This document shows positions 60,891 through 64,000 of a DNA stretch of 64,000 nucleotides, piece after piece. The first letter of the stretch is position 1. Every line of letters starts with the position of its first letter. The position numbers and the translations under genes are program-made. The notes under the pieces were generated by a model. That model did no database searches and was not told where the DNA came from. It saw only the letters and a program-made list of their open reading frames with translations. The DNA lies in assembly GCF_004217285.1 (NCBI RefSeq), contig NZ_SHKS01000009.1, positions 186,001-250,000 on the forward strand, given 5' to 3'. This DNA is from Streptomyces sp. BK239. GTDB lineage: Bacteria > Actinomycetota > Actinomycetes > Streptomycetales > Streptomycetaceae.

Positions 60891-61877
60891 GTGAACATCG
60901 CGATCGAGGCGGCCGGCCTGACGAAGCAGTACGGCGGCCACCGCGCCCTGGACGGCGTGGACCTGTCGGTCGAGGCGGGCACCGTGCTCGGCCTGCTCGG
61001 GCCCAACGGAGCGGGCAAGACCACCACGGTCCGTACGCTCGCCACCCTGCTCGAACCCGATGCCGGCACGGCTCGCGTCGCGGGCTTCGACATCGTGCGG
61101 CAGCGGCGCGAGGTGCGCCGCCGGATCGGTCTCGCCGGCCAGTACGCCGCCGTCGACGAGCTGCTGACCGGGCGTGAGAACCTCGTGCTGCTCGGCCGGC
61201 TGCTGCGGCTCGGCCGCAAGGGCGCCGCCGTCCGGGCCGCCGAACTGCTGGCGCGGTTCGAGCTGGAGGCCGCCGCCGACAAGCCCGCCAAGGCGTACTC
61301 GGGCGGTATGCGGCGCCGCCTGGACCTGGCCGCCAGTCTGATCGCCTCGCCCGAGGTGCTCTTCCTCGACGAGCCCACCACCGGCCTCGATCCGGCCAGC
61401 CGAGCCACGCTGTGGCGGATGGTGCGGGACCAGGTCGACCAGGGCGTCACCGTCCTGCTGACCACGCAGTACCTGGAGGAGGCGGACTTCCTCGCGGACC
61501 GGATCCTGGTCGTCGACCGGGGCCGGGTGATCGCCGAGGGCACCTCCGACGAGCTGAAGCGGAAGGTCGGGGGCGAGCGCCTGGAGGTGGCCGTCGCCGA
61601 GGCCTCGGCGCTCGCGCAGGCCGCCGCCGTGCTGGCGCCGCTCGCGGTGAGCCCGCCGCAGCTGGACGAGCGGCAACGCACCGTCCACGTCCAACTGCCG
61701 GACGGCATGGGCGCGTTGGCGTCCGCCGCGACGGCGCTCGAGTACGCGGACGTCGTCGTCGAGGAGTTCGCGCTGCGGCGCCCCTCGCTCGACGACGTGT
61801 TCTTCCATCTGACCGGCGAGCCCACGGGCGCGCCGGCCCCGCACCCCGACGCAGCGAAGGCGGAGGCGTCCCTATGA
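60891..61877 (+). CDS. DrrA-type ABC transporter ATPase
   Basis: This 328-aa ATPase has Walker A GPNGAGKTT, Q-loop region GLAGQYAAVDELLTG, signature YSGGMRRRLDLAASL, Walker B VLFLDEPTTGLDP and H loop TTQYLEEAD. The C-terminal domain (about 235-328, containing FALRRPSLDDVFFHLTGEP) is characteristic of the daunorubicin-resistance DrrA subfamily. GTG 60891 follows AAAGGGGG. Its stop overlaps the permease start (ATGA). It should power export of the cluster's peptide. Confidence 0.92.
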   Translation: MNIAIEAAGLTKQYGGHRALDGVDLSVEAGTVLGLLGPNGAGKTTTVRTLATLLEPDAGTARVAGFDIVRQRREVRRRIGLAGQYAAVDELLTGRENLVLLGRLLRLGRKGAAVRAAELLARFELEAAADKPAKAYSGGMRRRLDLAASLIASPEVLFLDEPTTGLDPASRATLWRMVRDQVDQGVTVLLTTQYLEEADFLADRILVVDRGRVIAEGTSDELKRKVGGERLEVAVAEASALAQAAAVLAPLAVSPPQLDERQRTVHVQLPDGMGALASAATALEYADVVVEEFALRRPSLDDVFFHLTGEPTGAPAPHPDAAKAEASL

Positions 61878-62677
61878 GTTCGGTGCTCGCCCACGGCGGT
61901 GACGTCGCGGCCCTCACCGGCCGGCACCTGCGCCATCTGCGGCGCACCCCGGAGAAGATCATCGGCGTGGCGCTCACGCCCGTCGCGATGGTGGTGATCC
62001 TGGGCTACCTGTTCGCGACCGTCGTCGAGGTGAAGAACACCGGCGGCAGCTACCGCGAGTACATCATGGCCGGGGTCTTCGCCCAGGTCGGACTCTCCTG
62101 CATCGCCATCACCGCGATCGGTGTGGCCGGCGACCTCGGCAAGGGGCTGATCGACCGGTTCCGTTCGCTGCCGATGGGCCGGGCCACCGTCCTGGTCAGC
62201 CACACGCTCGCCGACCTCGCCGCCGCGGCCCTGAGCATCGCGCTGGTCGCGGTGACCGGTCTCGCCGTCGGCTGGCGGGTGCACGGCTCGTTCGTCGAGA
62301 ACGCCGCCGGTTTCCTGCTGCTGCTCGGCTTCGCCTACGCCATGCTCTGGGTCGGCGCGCTCCTCGGCATGGTGATGCGCAACCTGGAGGCGATCAGCGG
62401 GGTCGCCGCCCTGCTCCTGGTCCTGTTCTCCTTCCTCTCCAGCTCGTTCATGCCGCTCACCGGACTTCCCGGCTGGCTGCGGACCGTCGCCGAGTGGAAT
62501 CCGGTCAGCGCGGTCTCCGAGGCCTGCCGGCAATTGTGGGGGAACACCGGACCCGTCACGTCGGGAAGTTTCCCGGTGGAGAACGCGGTGCTCGTATCGG
62601 CGATCAGCATCGGATTGCTCGTCGCCGTTCTCATACCTCTCAGCCTGCGCGTGTACCGCATTTCGGCAACGCGATAG
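61874..62677 (+). CDS. DrrB-type ABC-2 transporter permease
   Basis: The 267-aa permease has six membrane segments, an amphipathic N-terminus (ALTGRHLRHLRRTPEKIIGVALTPVAMVVILGYLF in outline) and the DrrB-type signature FLSSSFMPLTGLPGWLRTVAEWNPVSAVSEACRQLW near the C-terminus. It is coupled to the ATPase gene by a four-base overlap and ends 21 bases before the sbnA-like gene. Confidence 0.9.
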   Translation: MSSVLAHGGDVAALTGRHLRHLRRTPEKIIGVALTPVAMVVILGYLFATVVEVKNTGGSYREYIMAGVFAQVGLSCIAITAIGVAGDLGKGLIDRFRSLPMGRATVLVSHTLADLAAAALSIALVAVTGLAVGWRVHGSFVENAAGFLLLLGFAYAMLWVGALLGMVMRNLEAISGVAALLLVLFSFLSSSFMPLTGLPGWLRTVAEWNPVSAVSEACRQLWGNTGPVTSGSFPVENAVLVSAISIGLLVAVLIPLSLRVYRISATR

Positions 62678-62698
62678 CCTTGTCTTTCTGGGGGAATC

Positions 62699-63679
62699 AT
62701 GCCGGTCATATCGGCTCCGCACGAATTCAACACCGAAGATCTCTACGTCGATCTCCGGACGTTGTACGGATACCCACTGCACCTCAAATGTGAGGGCTTC
62801 AACTTCGCCGGTTCCATCAAGCTCAAGGCCGCCGCGAGCATGATCGAGGCGGCCGAGCGCAGCGGGGCGCTCACCAAGGGCTCGACGCTGGTGGAGTCGT
62901 CCTCCGGCAACCTGGGGGTCGCGCTCAGCGTGATCGCCGCGGCCAAGGGCTACCACTTCATCTGCGTGGTCGACTCGCGGACCAACATCGCGACGCGCAA
63001 GCTCATCGAGGCGCTCGGCAGCGAGGTGCACACCGTCACGGAGCCGGCCGAGGAGGGCGGGTTCCTGGCGGCCCGACTGGCGTACGTCCGGACACTGCTC
63101 GCCGGCGACCCGCGGGTCGTGTGGCTGAACCAGCACGCCAACCCCGACAACTGGCGGGCTCACTACCGCACCACGGCCCCGCAGATCGAAAAGCAGTTCC
63201 CGGATCTGGAGCTGCTGTTCATCGGCAGCGGCACCACCGGCACGCTGATGGGCTGCGCCCGCTACTTCAAGGAGCTGCCGCGGCCGGTGACCGTCGTCGC
63301 GGTCGACAGCGTCGGCTCCGTCACCTTCGGCGGGCCGGCCGGTCCGCGCATGATCCCCGGACTCGGTGCGGGCGTGCGCCCCGCGCTCCTCGACACCTCG
63401 TTCATCGACGACGTGGTGCACGTCCCCGAGGCCGACACCGTGACCGCCTGCCACGCCCTGGCCCGCGGCGGATTCCTGTTCGGCGGCTCCACCGGGACCG
63501 TGGTGAGCGGTGCGCTGCGCTGGCTCGCCGACAACCGTCCCAGCGGGAACGGAACGGCGGTCGCGATCGCCCCGGACCTCGGCGAGCGCTATCTGGACAC
63601 CGTCTACCAGCCGAGCTGGGTGCGCGAGGTGTACGGCATCGAACCGACCGAACTTCCCACGGGAGCGACGCAGTCATGA
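62699..63679 (+). CDS. sbnA: SbnA-like enzyme, 2,3-diaminopropionate biosynthesis
   Basis: This 326-aa PLP enzyme of the cysteine synthase family has the Schiff-base lysine in NFAGSIKLKAA (consensus SIKDR, so the residue after the lysine differs), the substrate loop ESSSGNLGVALS and the phosphate loop GSGTTGTLMG. SbnA joins O-phosphoserine and glutamate to make the intermediate cleaved by SbnB. The usual IGNTPLV start of cysteine synthases is replaced by LYGYPLHLKCE, as in the SbnA branch. ATG 62699 follows GGGGGAATC. Its stop overlaps the NRPS start, so precursor supply and assembly line are coupled. Confidence 0.88.
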   Translation: MPVISAPHEFNTEDLYVDLRTLYGYPLHLKCEGFNFAGSIKLKAAASMIEAAERSGALTKGSTLVESSSGNLGVALSVIAAAKGYHFICVVDSRTNIATRKLIEALGSEVHTVTEPAEEGGFLAARLAYVRTLLAGDPRVVWLNQHANPDNWRAHYRTTAPQIEKQFPDLELLFIGSGTTGTLMGCARYFKELPRPVTVVAVDSVGSVTFGGPAGPRMIPGLGAGVRPALLDTSFIDDVVHVPEADTVTACHALARGGFLFGGSTGTVVSGALRWLADNRPSGNGTAVAIAPDLGERYLDTVYQPSWVREVYGIEPTELPTGATQS

Positions 63680-64000
63680 CCTCCACACCTCCCGCCCGGC
63701 AGCTGCCGCTCTCCGCCGCTCAGCGCGAGATGTGGTACGGGCAGCAGGCCGACCCGGGCAACCCCGTCTTCACCATGGGCGACTTCCTGGAACTGCGCGG
63801 CCCCCTGGACACCGCCCGGTTCACGGCCGCGTGGCAGGGGGTGCTGCGGGAGGCCGGCGCCCTCCGCGCCCTGTTCACCGAGCGCGACGGCGAGCCGCTC
63901 CAGGAGCTGGCCGACGCCGGGGACTTCCCCGTCGAGACCCTCGACCTGTCCGGAAAGCCGCGGCCGCGTGACGCCGCCGAGGCGTTCATGCGGCAGGACC
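63676..64000 (+). CDS. Nonribosomal peptide synthetase, N-terminal condensation domain (partial)
   Basis: ATG 63676 overlaps the sbnA stop (ATGA) and opens a frame that runs off the right edge of the window (108 codons visible). After a 10-residue lead, QLPLSAAQREMWYGQQADPGNP matches the C1 core motif of condensation domains, followed by LELRGPLDTARFTAAWQGVLREAGALRALF, the usual second and third structural elements. A condensation domain at the very N-terminus implies that this protein either accepts an upstream carrier-bound donor or is a starter acylating module. The catalytic HHxxxDG motif lies beyond the window. Confidence 0.88.
   Translation, partial: MTSTPPARQLPLSAAQREMWYGQQADPGNPVFTMGDFLELRGPLDTARFTAAWQGVLREAGALRALFTERDGEPLQELADAGDFPVETLDLSGKPRPRDAAEAFMRQD

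Noticed and set aside
60863..63454. An 863-codon minus-strand frame opposite the drrA/drrB/sbnA-like genes.
   Set aside because: No domain and no ribosome binding site; the plus-strand genes have catalytic motifs and coupled starts.

Overview
The window is about 72% GC by eye, with short intergenic gaps, many GTG starts, strong GGAGG-type ribosome binding sites, ATGA/GTGA stop-start overlaps, a BldK-type peptide importer and rare TTA leucine codons. Together these point to a Streptomyces chromosome. Much of the left half is core genome. The set O-methyltransferase, DUF3117, tag, DivIVA-like, folP2, LOG-family protein, dapE, dapC/fdxA, mshB, lpqW-like lipoprotein and typA recalls, as I remember it, the Mycobacterium tuberculosis Rv1220c-Rv1165 neighbourhood.

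Layout. 1-11.9 kb: housekeeping genes (methyltransferase, enoyl-CoA hydratase, DNA repair, the DHPS-like folP2, LOG protein, two lysine/diaminopimelate enzymes, a ferredoxin, a GNAT acetyltransferase and a SirB1-type protein). 12-15.5 kb: a four-gene operon of ABC transporter plus two-component system behind a 14-bp palindrome. 15.7-22.6 kb: a peptidoglycan-binding membrane protein with a very long Gly/Pro-rich arm, the mycothiol deacetylase mshB, a WD40 relic, a 64-aa membrane protein and an S9 peptidase. 23.2-29.4 kb: the oligopeptide ABC operon bldKABCDE, read right to left, with internal hairpins. 29.9-38.3 kb: typA, the LpqW-like lipoprotein and a three-gene succinate dehydrogenase. 38.3-43.5 kb: a glycosidase-like membrane protein, a large PAS/GAF/SpoIIE phosphatase, an RsbW-like kinase and a PIN-domain remnant. 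43.5-48.9 kb: small regulators, NUDIX, PadR/MATE pair, SPOR peptide, GntR and a DUF4190 protein.

49.1-53.0 kb holds what I consider the most unusual unit: an operon of a lidless Hsp70, a membrane-anchored J-like/TPR protein without the HPD motif, and a GrpE-like factor, all translationally close or overlapping. The Hsp70 and J genes each carry a TTA codon near the start, so translation should depend on the bldA tRNA. A fourth coupled gene is interrupted by an internal inversion of about 208 bp; flipping that segment back on paper gives an uninterrupted 144-codon reading frame.

53.1-57.1 kb: a second two-component system and a divergent beta-lactamase-fold serine hydrolase, with an 18-bp perfect palindrome between them. 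57.2-64.0 kb: the left end of a nonribosomal peptide cluster (SbnB- and SbnA-like enzymes for L-2,3-diaminopropionate, an MMPL exporter, a DrrAB-type ABC exporter and the start of an NRPS condensation domain), which runs off the right edge. No tRNA, rRNA, CRISPR array or insertion sequence was seen.
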